A stretch of 64,000 nucleotides of DNA from Proales similis (GCA_019059635.1 JAGVRJ010000008.1:372001-436000); one strand, 5' to 3'; positions 46,077-60,156 are shown, numbered from the stretch's first letter. The notes: generated by a model not told the origin, from the sequence alone. Numbers and translations are program-made.

Positions 46077-47407
46077 TTAAACCAGGTTGGCTGTCAGCTG
46101 ATAGCTGGGACATACTGGAGCTTGATTGTTGCTCGAATAGCATGGGATCAGTTTGAGCAGCTGTTGTCTAAGAGGTTTAATAGAAAATGCGTACACGAGC
46201 GGATTGATGGCCGAGCAAACGAACGACAGAGTGTGAGTTGTCAGTTTAAGCAGAAATGTGAACGAATTTCGTGGAAAATTGGCATCCACTCGGTACCAGA
46301 TTGCGAACAAATGAACTGGCATCCAGCAAGCAATAAACAAGAATGTGATCTTGATCACTGATTTGGTAACCTTGCGCTTGCGCGCCAGTCCGCTCTGCAC
46401 TCTCAGGTACTTGATGAAATTGAGGCAAATCAGACGAGTTTGAGTGGAGACGAGAAAAGACGAATGGACGACTTACAGTGGGCTGATTGAACTTTCTTGC
46501 TCGTGAGCCTAGAAACGCCACAATTCGCTGGTAGCAGAACAGGAGCACTCCGGTCGGAATGATGAACGAGACGATTATGGTGTACCATTGACTCTGCTCT
46601 CGGCTTATGAATGTGTCGTCTTGAATGCATTCGAGCACTCTGAATGACTCCAAATGGGTTTCGTTCATTCTACTCTGATAGACTTGCGCCACTAATTTGT
46701 AGCCGAACCAGTTGGGCAGAGCAACCAAATGAGCGACTTTATTTTAAGGTAAATGCGTGCGCCAGAGACGATGGCAAGCAAGACACGCTTACCAATCCAG
46801 ATCAACGCCGACAGTTTAAGAACAAGCACTGGCTTTCGCCAGACCGGCTCGTTCAACTTGCAAATGTAAATGTAACGATCTAGTCGAATGTCGAATTAGG
46901 CTGGACGGCAAGCTTGACTTGGCCGATAACTTGCTCCTTACCGATGGTCATGGTCATGAGAGTGAGGCAAACTGCGCAGACTGTGACCTGTTTTAACGAC
47001 AATCATCCATGTCCATGGTCAATCGAGAGTGCTTGAAGAGTTACCAGCGAGGCGTAATTGTACCATTTGCAAAGGAACGCGCCAAACAGCCACTGCTCGT
47101 AGACAAATGTCATTGAAGTAAATGGCACGCAGAGGAAGAGAAACGCCGAGTCGGCCACAGCCAAATTTAGAATGAAACAAGTGGTGACGTTTCTCAGACG
47201 ATCGACGCTCAGTATTGAATAAATTGCGAGGCCGTTACCTAGCAAACGACGAAATGAGCAATTGAAGCAAAGCCAGGAGGGCGCTTGGCGAATACTTATC
47301 AAGCCGAATATGACCACCAAGATCCACACAAATGAGGCGATCCTGGAGTACTGTTCGATTAGGCCGCTGCCCGACAGCTCTAATGCTTCAGTTTGATTTG
47401 GTACCAT
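46077..47407 (-). CDS. Class A neuropeptide-type GPCR (kisspeptin/galanin/allatostatin-A receptor-like)
   Basis: Six exons (47,296-47,407, 47,045-47,238, 46,942-46,987, 46,793-46,879, 46,477-46,736, 46,077-46,409), all phases consistent, give 343 residues. Seven-helix landmarks: TM1 ISNGLAIYSIL (Asn1.50), TM2 NLAVADSAFLF, CVPFT with a Cys before TM3, TIDRYIYI at the end of TM3 (DRY), TM5 with IVSFIIPTGVLL, TM6 CWMPVHLF and TM7 NPLVYAF. N-glycosylation sites lie in the short N-terminus (NQT) and extracellular loop 2 (NET), where a second disulphide Cys also sits. The TM2-TM3 segment and TM6-TM7 look most like kisspeptin receptors, then galanin and allatostatin-A receptors, which signal through Gq or Gi. 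The exact ligand is not deducible. Confidence 0.93.
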
Positions 47408-50400
47408 TCTTTGTGCGGTCGTGGTCTCACCAGTTGAACATTCGCGTGCAAAAGAAGAATCACAAAATCGGAGAATTCTGCAGAAATAAAATGGAACAAG
47501 CAGTCAGACTTTAAAGGATCTTGTCAAACAGAAACCGGATTTCCACCATTAATTATTCAAAACGAGCAAGATTTGCAGCCAGAACATGACAGAAGATGTT
47601 CGTCAATCAATTGATTGATTATACTCGACTACTCGCAGGGCATCGTGTTGAGTAGAGAGCGAGGGAAAGTAATCCGCTTCTGTGATCCGCTTTTGGCAGC
47701 GAATTTCAAGTGGAGTTGACAGCGGGCTTGTATTAGACAAAATTGGATAATAACTATTGAGAACGAGAAGCTTTATCCCCTTCAGCATCCCTCTCCGCCG
47801 CCTCGTTCTCTCCTCTCATCCTGTTGCTTGCCTCTCCACTCCTCTTCTCGTATTCATGCCCTCGCCTCTGGTACGCGAGTTTGAAGAGGCTAGGGCCGAT
47901 AAGTCAGATAGTTAATCGAACTGGCGGCTTACGCAAAACTTCTCCAAGGCCGCGCGGTCGCCAACCAAACTCATTAGGAGCGGATTAGATTACGAGCGAA
48001 CGTAATCAAACATTCGAACGCTGAAACAAGTCTCGCGCTAATCCGTTCTAATTACTTTCTTTTCGCTCTTGAGTAACCAATCGAACATGAAAATTAAAGG
48101 AAAACAATGCCCGCTCGGTCCGTGGCGAGAGAACCAAAACTTGGAAGGTAAATGAACGTGAGAATGTCTTGTTTGATTTCTATTCCAAAGCCAATGTAAT
48201 TAATTTTCTTTGCCTTTTCTCTTGTTTTTATTTGCACAAGAAAAGTGGAGACATAGCGATGCTGCTCTCTCTCTCTCTCTCTAACTTGCTTCTCCTTTGG
48301 TCTAGCCGAGCTGGGTCCAGCTCTTTCTTCGCTTGAACACGGTCCGTGTGTTGGTCATGTTGAACAATTAATGCTGTTGAGAGCGACGAATGAGATAATC
48401 CGGCATACAAAAAAAAATAAGCTGACTCTGGCCAGCTAAAGAAAGCGGTGCCGCCACTAGTTAAACACAACTGCCGACCGACGGATTACGTTGCGATGGA
48501 GGGGAACAAACACTGATTCGGCCCACTTGTTATTTCCTCTTGTTCGTGCTCGGGAGGCCGCTTCCTCCTACCTGTTGGCTGATATAGAATGATAAACAGT
48601 GCTCGCTTCGTTTTATCGAGCCGTCAATCTAGCAGTGACAGCGCGCCCGTTAGACCAGTCTGATTGTCTTGATGTGAACGAGAGAGAAAAACTCGAAAAG
48701 AAAATTGCAGCAAAGAAAAGGTTGACGAAATGAGATCGCGTGCCGCACAGTCCTTGTCCGTCTGCCCGTTGTTGTTGTTGTTGTACGTCACTGCTTGTCT
48801 CTCGCCTGATCGTTCACCCCAATTAGAAGCCGTGACAGGTCTGCGCAACTTGGCTCGCGCTCTCTCCATCTCGCTAGATAGAGGAGCTTGCTCACCTCTC
48901 CGAATCGCTCGCATGTCAATTAGGGTGATTCCTTGTCTCGAACTTTTGCCTCGTCATTAAATTTAATTAATCAGCCAGAGAACGAAATAAAAGAGGAAAA
49001 AATTGCTCTCGATCGAATTCGCTCGCTACTGTAACAAACACGCTTCGACAAGCGACGGACGGATTTAGTTCTTAAATCTAATTTTCTTTGCCATGAGGCT
49101 GCCATTCGCCATCGCAAGCTAGTTCAGTCGTACATAGTCGCTTAAAAAGACCTTTTGCATTGACGAGACTGGGCAAAGGTTGGCTCCCACCCAGGACTGG
49201 TCTTCCTTTTCCCCGCTCATTCTTCGAGCCGGAACATCGGATGCGACAAGAATATTGACGCAAACCAAATCGAGTTCTCGAATAGGCACCCTGTGTCTTT
49301 TGGGCGTCGAGCAGCCAGTTCGATCGATATTGACTGATCGGCCAAACGGGGAAAAAAAAGGGAAAATCGACCTTCGATGTCAATTTAATTTGACGTTAGA
49401 TTGAGTCAGAGAGATTTTTATCGATCACGTTCGTCTGGCTAATTACATGGTGCCAACTATTCGTCGCTGATTGAGCATTCGGCTGAGCTGTTAAAGTTCG
49501 GAACGAGATGTTAACGGGCCGAAACACAAAGACATGGCGTGTTTATTCCGGTGTTTACATTAGCGACATGCTAGCAGCGCGCACACAGGTTGAGGTAGAG
49601 TCAACAGGAACGCAGCGGCCATCGCTCGTTCTTTTCTCTCAGCTCGCTTCTTTATATTTTGCTCTTTTGATTTTGACTCACATCTATGTGTGTGTGTGTG
49701 TTTGTGCGCAAGCAGGACTCAGGTTGTGAAATATTTCCCAGAGTCGAACTAGGACAGGCTGTCGTCGCAGTGCGTCATCAATTCTTAAGACGACTGCCAG
49801 GCCGATGCTTAGATTCCCACCGCCAAACAACCCACATTCAACCTTATTTCGCCTGGCCGCACTCGCAGTTCAGATTTTTCAATTACGCTTGCGAGAATGC
49901 GACGCGCGCGGCTACGTGTGTGTGAGTGAGTGAGGGCGCGGTGCGGCTTGTTTGTAGTTAATGCGGATTAGACTCCTGGGTGGTTGTAAAACCACACCCG
50001 TTACAAGCGAAGATGCGCTCTGTGCGTTTTCGGATGCTGCTGCCTGCTACCTATGCGCGCTCTTGCTTCAATATTCTCCAGTTAATTACATTCAGAAATT
50101 TGATTGAATTGGCCATCGTTCGCTCCCTCTCTCTCTCTCTCTCTTTGGCTCATTCGGCTAAGAGGCTTACCAGCGCAGTTTTTGCTGTTTAAAGCCAAGA
50201 AGAGATGACTGCAAAAGCTAAATTACCGAAAATTCATTACAAAACATTTTCTGTATGGCGTTGGAGAGCGCTGGCAGAAGGCAACTCCGCAATTCGCTTA
50301 ATGACGTGCAAAACGCCAATCAAATCAGAATTCAGTATGCAGTCGACGGCCTCTTTTAGTTTTAGGTTCTAGTTCATTTGGCTCTTGTTCATCCTTTTAT

Positions 50401-52395
50401 GACACACACACACAGGCAAGAGCCCTTTTTTGCATTCAAATGGTTAGCCAGCGAATGGTCGCTTGCGTTCGAGAAGCGATAAACGCCAAGAGACAACAAC
50501 AGAGACGATAACCAAGACGTGTGTATTTGCCGTTCGTCAAGTTTGTCGACGCATGCGGCCCCCTCTAGTACGAGCAGATCAAATTTAAATTTTAAATTTT
50601 GCTCGAACACAATTTCTAAATATTTAGCACAGCAAAACACTGATTTGCATATCGCTTGAAAGGAGCTAAACGAAGCCAGTTGTTTTTTATCAGTTTATTT
50701 GATTGAGAGAGAGAGAGACAAGGCGAAGAAGAAGAAGGAGAAGAGAGCTATTCGGTGCCTCATAAAAGCACACGCACGTAGTCTAGAGAGTACAATTGTG
50801 AGCAAGTTAAAGAGACACAGACTGGCCGTAGTCTGGCTTGAGTCCGCTCGGCTTGACCGGCGTCTCGGTTTGAGCTCGTCGGCATGAGTAGCGGGCGTCA
50901 ACAATTAAATAAGAATTTTGCAAACAAGCTTCATGTGGTCAGAGATAAAGCGACGCACAAAATAGAGCGAAATTAACATGAATGACAACAGGTAATAGTC
51001 GGACAGGAGAAGGAATTCTATTAATTGCATTAAGAGCTGAGTTGAAGGGCCGCACGCTGCGATTAGACGTGCGCGATGGCTGCATCGGGCGACGAATTGC
51101 GATGATGCTGTGCGCTTATTGGCTCAGGAGGCATGTGCGCGTCGGCCAATCAGAACGCGAGCTGCCTCGTCTACATAAAATGGCATGTTCGTATTTGATA
51201 TTTGAAACCAACGTTCTGATGAATATTAACTCTCATTATTTATTCTGCGCTCTCTTCTCCGCTCACTATCATTCGTCCGTTTAACTATTTAATTAAGCAT
51301 CGGTTGGTTCTCGCTCGCTTCTCCCTCGAGCTGCAGTGTTATTTCTCTCTCTCTCTCTCTCTGTCTTTCTCTATTTGGGTCGTCTTGTTCGTCATATACT
51401 CGTCATAGACGCCTTTTTTCACTTCTTCTTGGTTTTGTTTTCGTCTTTGCTTTCCTTTGCCTATTTTGCTCGGTCGCCTCTCTCTCTTCTGCGTGTCTTT
51501 TCTTCATCCATCATCGCTTGCTTGCGAGACTACAGATTGTTGCCCTCTCTTTGGCCCATCGCACATGCAAATTATCATCTTTGCGATCATTTGTTTTTTT
51601 GCTAAACTCCATCTCCTCTCTTTCTCTCTCTCTCTATTAGCCTCAAATCGCTTGCACAAATAGAGCGCCGCTTTATTACATTTCTGAGCGTTCAGTTGGC
51701 CCATCCGTGCCCTCACACGTACGAGAGCAAGTTGGACAAACTGCCCCGAGCTAGATGCAGTTTGAACACGCAGAAACGAGCCTCTTTAGTTTTAGTTTTG
51801 CTCTGGCCGCCGCAGCCGCCCAAATAGTTTCCAAGTGCCGATTTTGTTGCGCAATTGTTTCCATCACACTCGGCTTTGGATGGCGCGTGCGTGCACGCTG
51901 CCAGCAAGATTAAGTAATTAAAAGCTGCTGCTGTTGTTGCTGCTGCAGCCGCTGCTGTTCATTTCGCTCGCTCGTCAGTTCTGTTTTTACTGTTTGAGCC
52001 TGAATTGCCTCGGGGCGTGAATGTTGCTTGTGTGTGTGTGTGTGTTTACTCAAAGTTTTATGTAATTTTCAGCCATCGTCCATTGGACACTGTAAACTAG
52101 CCCACGTTCTCATGAGTCGTCGATTGGGCCGACTAAAATAATTAATTTAGTTGTTGTTCTGCTCGAATAGCGTCAAGCATCGCATACAGTTTCTTACACC
52201 AAGAAGTTGGGCGCGTCAAACAATAACAAACGAATGGGCCAAAAGGGAACGAAAAGCATTTAAAACAGCTTGCTAGCTGTGAGGCGTCAATAGAACTTGA
52301 CTCAATTAATCTAACGCACAGCTTTAGATATTTGAAAGACACGCATTCACTATTTGTGAATTAAGATTTCGTCATTTGTCAAGCTGGCGCTGCAG
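47408..52395. other. Five-kilobase non-coding region upstream of Otx
   Basis: No gene recognised between the divergent GPCR and Otx genes. It contains (CT)n tracts (48,263-48,281; 50,126-50,144; 51,343-51,363), a GA tract (50,706-50,720), (GT)n tracts (49,687-49,703; 52,030-52,045) and many AT-rich TAATTA cores. The missing 5' exon or exons of Otx must lie here or be absent; a short ATG-containing stretch ending in CAG|gtaata at about 50,978-50,992 is out of phase. Most of this interval is probably cis-regulatory, as is usual around such developmental genes. Confidence 0.5.
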
Positions 52396-53982
<1,587 letters not shown>

Positions 53983-56900
53983 TTGGTCGGCTCTCCCTCT
54001 CTAGCACTTAAGTTAATCGCAATCTGAATTTTCCTTGTTTACTTCTTGTTCGCTCGCTTATTCGTTGGCAGCCTCACACTCTGCGATATTCCTTTTCAAC
54101 CTGCAATCGTGTAGTCTGTCGGTTCTGCTTTGCTACTTGCACATCATCTCGGCTCCCTCTTTCTCCCTGCCTCTGAGAGCGATTCAACACGAGTCACCAG
54201 TACACAAACAAAAAGAGAAAGACAGAGAGAGAGAGAGAGAGATACATGAACCAGCTCACAGTCCAAAATATTTAGTTTGTATGCATTTAGGAAGAAACAG
54301 ATTGGCAATGGAATAAATTCCAGTTCGAGTTCGCCTACAAGACAGACTGTTGCAGATCGAGTTCAAGCATTTGTTTCCACCAACATTGGCATTGCAAATA
54401 CGAAAAGCATCAGCGTCAGAAGCATTTTTTTTTATTTTCCTTTTTTAGCTGTTATTCCAACTTGATGCGTTGAGCGACAGAGCGGCCAACACAGGCTCAA
54501 GGCAACAGACAAGAGAACAAGATTCTATTTTAAACAAGCACAACAATAATTATTGTCAATGTTAATCACTAGCCACCATGTGCGTGCTTTTCTGTATCTT
54601 AAACTATCGTTTAGCTTGCGTTCGCATATGAGTTGTTACGTTTCAAAAATTTGCGATTCAGTTTCGATAAGTAATTTGTTCTCGTTGAATAAAGTGAATT
54701 TTGGCTGTGAAACACGGATCCGCGTTTCTCTTATTTCAATCCCAACGGACTGGCGACAAAAAAAAGGAAGCCGAACAGAATGTAACACATTCTATGTCAA
54801 CAGAGACGGGCAGAGGAGAGGGGGTGGGGAGCAATGAAAGAAGATGAGACCGAGGAGCGAGTGAACTATCACTCGGCATCTTCCCCCGCATTCTATCACG
54901 TTGAACAAAGCGGGCCCTAGTCAAACGAGACCACTCAATCAAATGGACATGTTTACAAATAACTCTGTGATGTGTGTGTGTGGGCAAGCATGAATTCCTC
55001 CTTCTCTGCTCTCTCTCGGCCAGCATGCCTCGATCTTTTCTGGGTCGATTTGTGTTTAGGATTAATCGGTCCATGCTTCAAAGTGCTCGTCTTCAGACTC
55101 ATATTTCATGTATTTGTGATACTATTCTCGTTCGTCCGCATGTTTGCGTCCGTCTAGTTCACGCATCGTCTGCTCTCACAACGTTCAAGGTAGACGCGGC
55201 CAATTGTTCGCCAGGTTTCGGTCGTGCGGCCATTATAGCCAATCGCAGAGTCGTCCCCTCTGCCTCTTTCCCTCGCCTCAATCTCATTGGCCCAAATTCA
55301 AAACGATCGAACGACCATAATTATACATTGCAAAAGCAACACCCCCCACCAAATTGATTTAAATCCGGCTTAAGCCCGTCGCGTCACCGTTCGAGTGCAC
55401 ACACGCGCCCATCCAATGTGGCAAGATTGTCAGACCAGCATGAAATGCGGCAAAAATATCCTAATCTCTACCTGTCAACTGCTTGTCTCGCTCGTTTAGA
55501 AATAACAAAAGGTGACGAGCGAAAGTTTTCATTTGACACCCGCTAGCTGGCTCGTGTCACCTCGCTGGCTCATTCGTCGTCCGGCCGAATAAAGAGCCGA
55601 GCCAGTGCCAATTTAGGCCAACATTCGACACTTTAGAGGTCTCCATGGGCATGCAAATAACTGCAGATGCGCCTCGATTCGCCATTTTCTAATGATAACT
55701 GTAAACAAAGTGACAAGTGCATCTCGTCCAAGCTTTAATTGACTGCGAGAGTAATTTCGGAGCAGGAGGAGCTGGTTGAAGCCACTCGTCGATTAGCATG
55801 GACCGAGCGGTGCACTTTTTTAGGGCCTGAGAAAGTTTGCTGAATTGTTTACTCGCCAGCCAAGTTAAACTCCCATCGTCGTCTGGTCCCATGCGTTTGT
55901 CAAATGAGTTGAGCAAACACAACTGGTCAATTAAGAATCAATTTAGATTCTGCTTTCAAAATGCATCTTCTCGGCGCCTATCACACGCGTCTATTTCAGA
56001 CGAGACGACGCCTTTCTGCTGGCGAAATCCTTTCAGCCGAAGCTTTGTTTACGCAACTGTCCCCTTAATTCGCGCAGCCTTTCATTTACGGCCAAGATTT
56101 CTAATGTTTTACGAGCCGAGCGTTCAGGCAGCCGCACGCTGCGAAGCAAACAAAGCGCCAATCCGCTGCTCATTGCGTTTTGGCTTAAAATTGATGTTTG
56201 AAAACAATTTCTTCGAAGAAACAAACAATTAGCCGGCGTTGGTTGATCGGAATGTATCCTGAATTGGCGAAATGTTTTGGCTGCGGGGCAGTGAGCTCTA
56301 GTCTGCTCGGCAGCATGTTTACATATCCTGCCCGGCACAGCCGCTTGTCATCCAGACCGAGCTAATGCCTTTGTTTACAATACCCGGCGCCGAATAAGAG
56401 GCGCCTGGCCATATCCTCAGGCCGTTTGCCCAAGTTATCGTCACCGGCATCCGTGCGCGCGCGACTGCCTGCTCGCTTTAGAACAGTAGAGCGCGCCCTC
56501 CTCCACCCCACTCATCTTGTCTGCTGTCTCGACTAATTAGCCGCCTCAATGGGCCTAATCCGATTTGTGAGCGCGTGGGGACGTGTGCGCGCCGATTATC
56601 GTCCCCCTCCTTCAAATAAGAGTTGAAGAGAATGGCCGATTCCACTTAGTTGAATAACAACAGGCCGGTACCCTCTCGAAACACGTCTGAGCGCATTTTC
56701 TGTTTGACTGCACGAACTTGCGTGCCCATCCACGCAGAGATCTGTTTGTTCTCATAGAAGCTTCTTCTCTTTTTCTGCTTGGCCCGCGCCCTCTCTCTCT
56801 CTTCCATATATTGGCCCCATTTGTTTACATTTGAGATTCTCCGGAGAGAACTGCATGCGCACAGAAGGTTGACGATTGTTTGCCGACGAAAACTCGCGCA

Positions 56901-58270
56901 TGCCTAGACTTAAACAACTATCTTATCATGCGCGGACAACCGCTGCACGAGTCAGTTCTGAGCGGAGATCGATGACCTTGAAGAGCACGCCCCGCTGGTC
57001 CCTCCCATAAGCGGACGGTCTGCGGGCATCAATCACTCTTCTGAACGGTCGAGAGTAAATTGATTCGAACAAAGAGAAAAGTAGTAGAAGAAGGATGAAG
57101 AAGAAGAGGATGGCTAATTTCGAGTTGGCCGCCACGTCTCTGTGTGTGTGTATTCACCTGGCCGCAAACATCTATTGATTGCTTGAGAGTGGATGGGCTC
57201 GAATGAACTGCAACGGGCCTGCCTCGAGTGTGTTTGCGTTTGTGATGAGATTAAGTAAAGACATACATGGAAGAGAGCAAACAGGCGGCATGAGAAAGAG
57301 CGGTGAGGTGCCTAATTTCAACTCTTATGCGAGAGCTTAGTGTCCTCGTTCTGTTCGCGTTTCTCACAGGACAAGATCAAAAGAGGCGGCGTGTCATTTC
57401 GTTCACTCTCGAGTCATTTTACTCAGTCGTCAACCAGCCTGTCAATTAATCAATCAATCACCTAACCGCCTCGATTGCTCCATTTTTTCATTCGAAATCA
57501 CAGCCGCCTGTTCTGACCTGTGCTGCATAGATGAGACGGAGAGGAGAACAACCTCCAAGACAACTAGAGAACAGCCGCCACTCAAAGACCATACAGACCA
57601 GTTTGGTTCATGTGCTCGTCGGCATTAAAATTAATTTATTTCGGTCAATTGTTTAAATGTTTGGTTTGTTTGATGTTGTTGTTGTTGCTGTTTGAATGTA
57701 ACAATTTCAAAGAACAAAAACAAAAGAAGAAGAAATATGGAAAAAAAGGAAAATAAGCTGAACGGTAATATCATGTTTGAACAAGAAGCATGAACACATC
57801 TCAAACAGACATTCAAATTAAATGAATGGTGATGAAAAATAGATAGAGGAGTATATTTAAGAAAACGGAGCTGGCCACGGCTCAGCTGGTTTGTATTAAC
57901 CAGAGTGAACATTAGAACGAATGAACGAGCGAAATGCCTGGGGGTTTGTGGGCTAGAGAAAAAGGAGGCTGGCGGAGCTCTGGAAAGAGAACCATGGAGA
58001 TCTCAAAAGACCAATGTGAAAAAAGATGACATTAAGGTTCAAGAATGCTTCAAGTGGGCCTGCATGACCTTGTCTGCTCTCTTTATACACGAGCGTCTTG
58101 CTTTCTGACCTGTCCAGAACATAAGTTGGCCGACTGAGAAGCGTTTGCATTCAAGTATTGCAAGTCAATACTGGAAGGGGCGTTGCTGCTGTTATCGCTT
58201 CAGTCTGCTGAGGCCAGCCGACGTTGCTGCTGACTGCGTGCGCTGCGCGGCTGACACACACGAGAACAAG
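53983..58270. other. Non-coding region downstream of Otx
   Basis: 4.3 kb without a recognisable gene. Contains a GA tract (54,222-54,241), short GT tracts near 54,970 and 57,141, and many AT-rich homeodomain-like cores. Candidate AATAAA for Otx lies at about 54,688. Probably holds Otx regulatory DNA and the 3' UTR of the BTB gene. Confidence 0.45.
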
Positions 58271-58864
58271 TCAAAAGTCTTTTTTACATAAGCGTATAAA
58301 AGCGTTGGTGAAGAATTGAGGATATGCGGACATGAGCTCGGACCAGTCGTTGTTCTGGGTGACCTTGTCTATGTTGGCGCTTATGAACTTGAGCGATTGC
58401 TTGCGTAGCATTGAGTCATTGTACATCTCGGCCAGTATGAACGTGTGGATGACCGTTTCTTGGTTCAGATTTTCAATAAGACACTCGCGGCACTTTATTT
58501 TGAGCGATTCGATAAAGTACTTCTCGGCCGCTATGTACAGATCGATTGCTATCTCGTGCAAGTTCTGCTCTGGCAAATGCGCCGTGTATATGTATTTGAT
58601 CATGGCCTTAATGACTTCAGGACGGCAGTCGTCGATCACCACCCGGTTGGTCAAGCTTTCGCTTAGCTTGTAATTGAACATGGCCTTGAACACGGGCGAT
58701 CGAGCGGCCAGCATGCATTTGTGCGCTCTAAACTCAATAAACTCGGACGAGGACGATGAGGACGCAGACCTTTCCCTCTCTTCTCCGCACTCGTCCGCCT
58801 CCAGTCTAAGCCTTTTCACCGGTGGTCGTCTCAACTCGTCGTCAAGCGATCGACTTCGCTTCAT
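58271..58864 (-). CDS. SPOP-like BTB-BACK protein without MATH domain
   Basis: Single exon, 197 residues. The BTB fold is clear (FRAHKCMLAARSPVFKAMFNYKL, NRVVIDDCRPEVIKAMIKYIYT, DLYIAAEKYFIESLKIKC), followed by a short BACK-like helical tail (ETVIHTFILAEMYNDSMLRKQSLKFI). This is the arrangement of SPOP, an adaptor that recruits substrates to Cullin-3 ubiquitin ligase. The substrate-binding MATH domain is absent, and the first BTB strand before FIEFRAHK is replaced by a basic/acidic, Ser-rich leader (RSRSLDDELRR to SSSSSS). It may be a shortened SPOP-family duplicate, or an upstream exon may be missing: an AG acceptor-like site lies 34 bp before the ATG. It is divergent from, and only 62 bp from, the myosin-like fragment. 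Confidence 0.85.
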   Translation of the reverse strand: MKRSRSLDDELRRPPVKRLRLEADECGEERERSASSSSSSEFIEFRAHKCMLAARSPVFKAMFNYKLSESLTNRVVIDDCRPEVIKAMIKYIYTAHLPEQNLHEIAIDLYIAAEKYFIESLKIKCRECLIENLNQETVIHTFILAEMYNDSMLRKQSLKFISANIDKVTQNNDWSELMSAYPQFFTNAFIRLCKKDF

Positions 58865-58926
58865 GGGCTCGCCGCCACAGTTTTTTTCTAATTAAGCAAA
58901 AGTTGAAATCGATCAGCATTTTCAAG

Positions 58927-59469
58927 ATGCCAGGCCAATTTTGCCTTTCTGATCAACAACCGGAAGAGTGGGTCACCTTACTGATCAACCGATTTAAAAA
59001 TAAAGTACTCTGGACTAAGCTTGGTTCGGTGTACTTTTATTTGAATCCAGTTGGACAGCCCGGCTCAAAGCGAGTGCCTCCCAAGAAAATTCCTTTGGAA
59101 ATTGAGGAAATGGCCGACGAATTCAAGCAGATCATGAGACTAGAAAAACGATCTATCTCCGTAATCTGCTCGGGAGAGTCCAACACCGGAAAGAGCTTCA
59201 ATTCTTTCCAGCTTATTAAAGCACTGGTCCCCGATCCTGAGCTACAATCAAAAGTTGCTTCAACTATCAATATCCTTGATGCGTTTAGCAACGCAAAAAC
59301 GCCATTGAATAGCAACTCAACTCGCGCAATGAAACACTCAAGTGAGCTATTTAAGCGGAACGGCCGCAGATTAGACCCCGCGACAGTCTGCGAAAGTTTA
59401 GAAAGATGCCATTCTGCAACCACACTGACTCTGTCGATCTTCTCTCCTTTATTTTTCATATTTGTTTAG
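58927..59469 (+). pseudogene. Truncated myosin motor-domain fragment
   Basis: Open frame of 180 codons. Residues 1-136 resemble the start of a myosin motor: WVTLLINRFKNKVLWTKLGSVYFYLNPV (family YTYIGSVLISVNP), then the P-loop as GESNTGKS (family GESGAGKT), then ILDAFSNAKTPLNSNSTRAM in place of the switch I region NAKTxxNxNSSRFG. Resemblance stops abruptly at residue 136, exactly where the left inverted-repeat arm begins (59,333); the remaining residues are read-through of that arm. No actin-binding, converter or neck region remains, so it cannot be a working motor. It is either a relic or a short novel protein. Myosin class is unclear. The open frame shows no internal stop, so decay is recent or the fragment is used. 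Confidence 0.65.
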
Positions 59470-60156
59470 TATAAGAGAAAGGTTCAAAATGGAAGAGGAC
59501 TGGGACGCCGAAATCGAAGCCGAGACTCATCGAGCTGAAACGTTGGCCATTTCAGCCATTGGTCCAGAACACAATGTTGACATTTCAACCATAAGCCTGG
59601 TTCCGAATCTTGAAGAATTGTTGGTGCCAGACAACTACATAGAAAGATTCCTGCCGGTGAGTAACGCTGCCAGCTTTCAGGATTACTTACGCTGGCAGTT
59701 TATGCTTTTGAGGGAAGACTGCATTGGTCCTATCCGTAGTGCAGTCACCCTTATCCGAAAAATACAGGCCGACAACCATTATCTGGCCAGCGACAAGCTC
59801 GATAAGCTAATAGCGGTCCAACTGCACAAACGCAATAAAATCGATATAAGTTTCGGATGCAAGTTCGGTGAACCAAAGTTTACCGAGCACGGAATCGTCT
59901 GCGCTTTAAAACTACCAGATATGGCTCTGGCAAGGATGCGTGCTGACGGCAGCAAACGATTGTGCTTCGGCTCACTTGTTTGCCTCAGTTCGGACTATTT
60001 TCAAAAGGAGCTGATCAGGGCAACCGTGTGCTTTTCGCGCAATCAGGAAGATTGCTTGCTGCTCAAAGTCGAAGAGGACCTACTTCCGCAGGCAAACAGC
60101 CACCTCAGCTACATGATGGCGGAATCAAATGTATTTTTCGAGGGATATCGGCCTGT
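59333..60156 (+). repeat. Left arm of 824-bp inverted repeat
   Basis: Reverse complement of 61,680-62,503, equal in length with no indels and identical in every stretch compared (position x pairs with 121,836 minus x). It carries 156 bp upstream of the helicase ATG, including a likely 5' UTR intron (donor at 59,342, acceptor ending 59,469), and the first 222 codons of the ZNFX1-like gene. Confidence 0.97.

Noticed and set aside
50978-50992. ATGAATGACAACAG|gtaata as the first Otx exon
   Set aside because: It ends in phase 2 whereas the 52,396 exon needs phase 0, and it lies 1.4 kb away.
59341-59489. In-frame splice fusion of the myosin fragment to the helicase N-terminus
   Set aside because: The donor at 59,342 and acceptor at 59,469 look usable, but the phase gives an immediate stop (TCA ATA TAA), so no fusion protein results.
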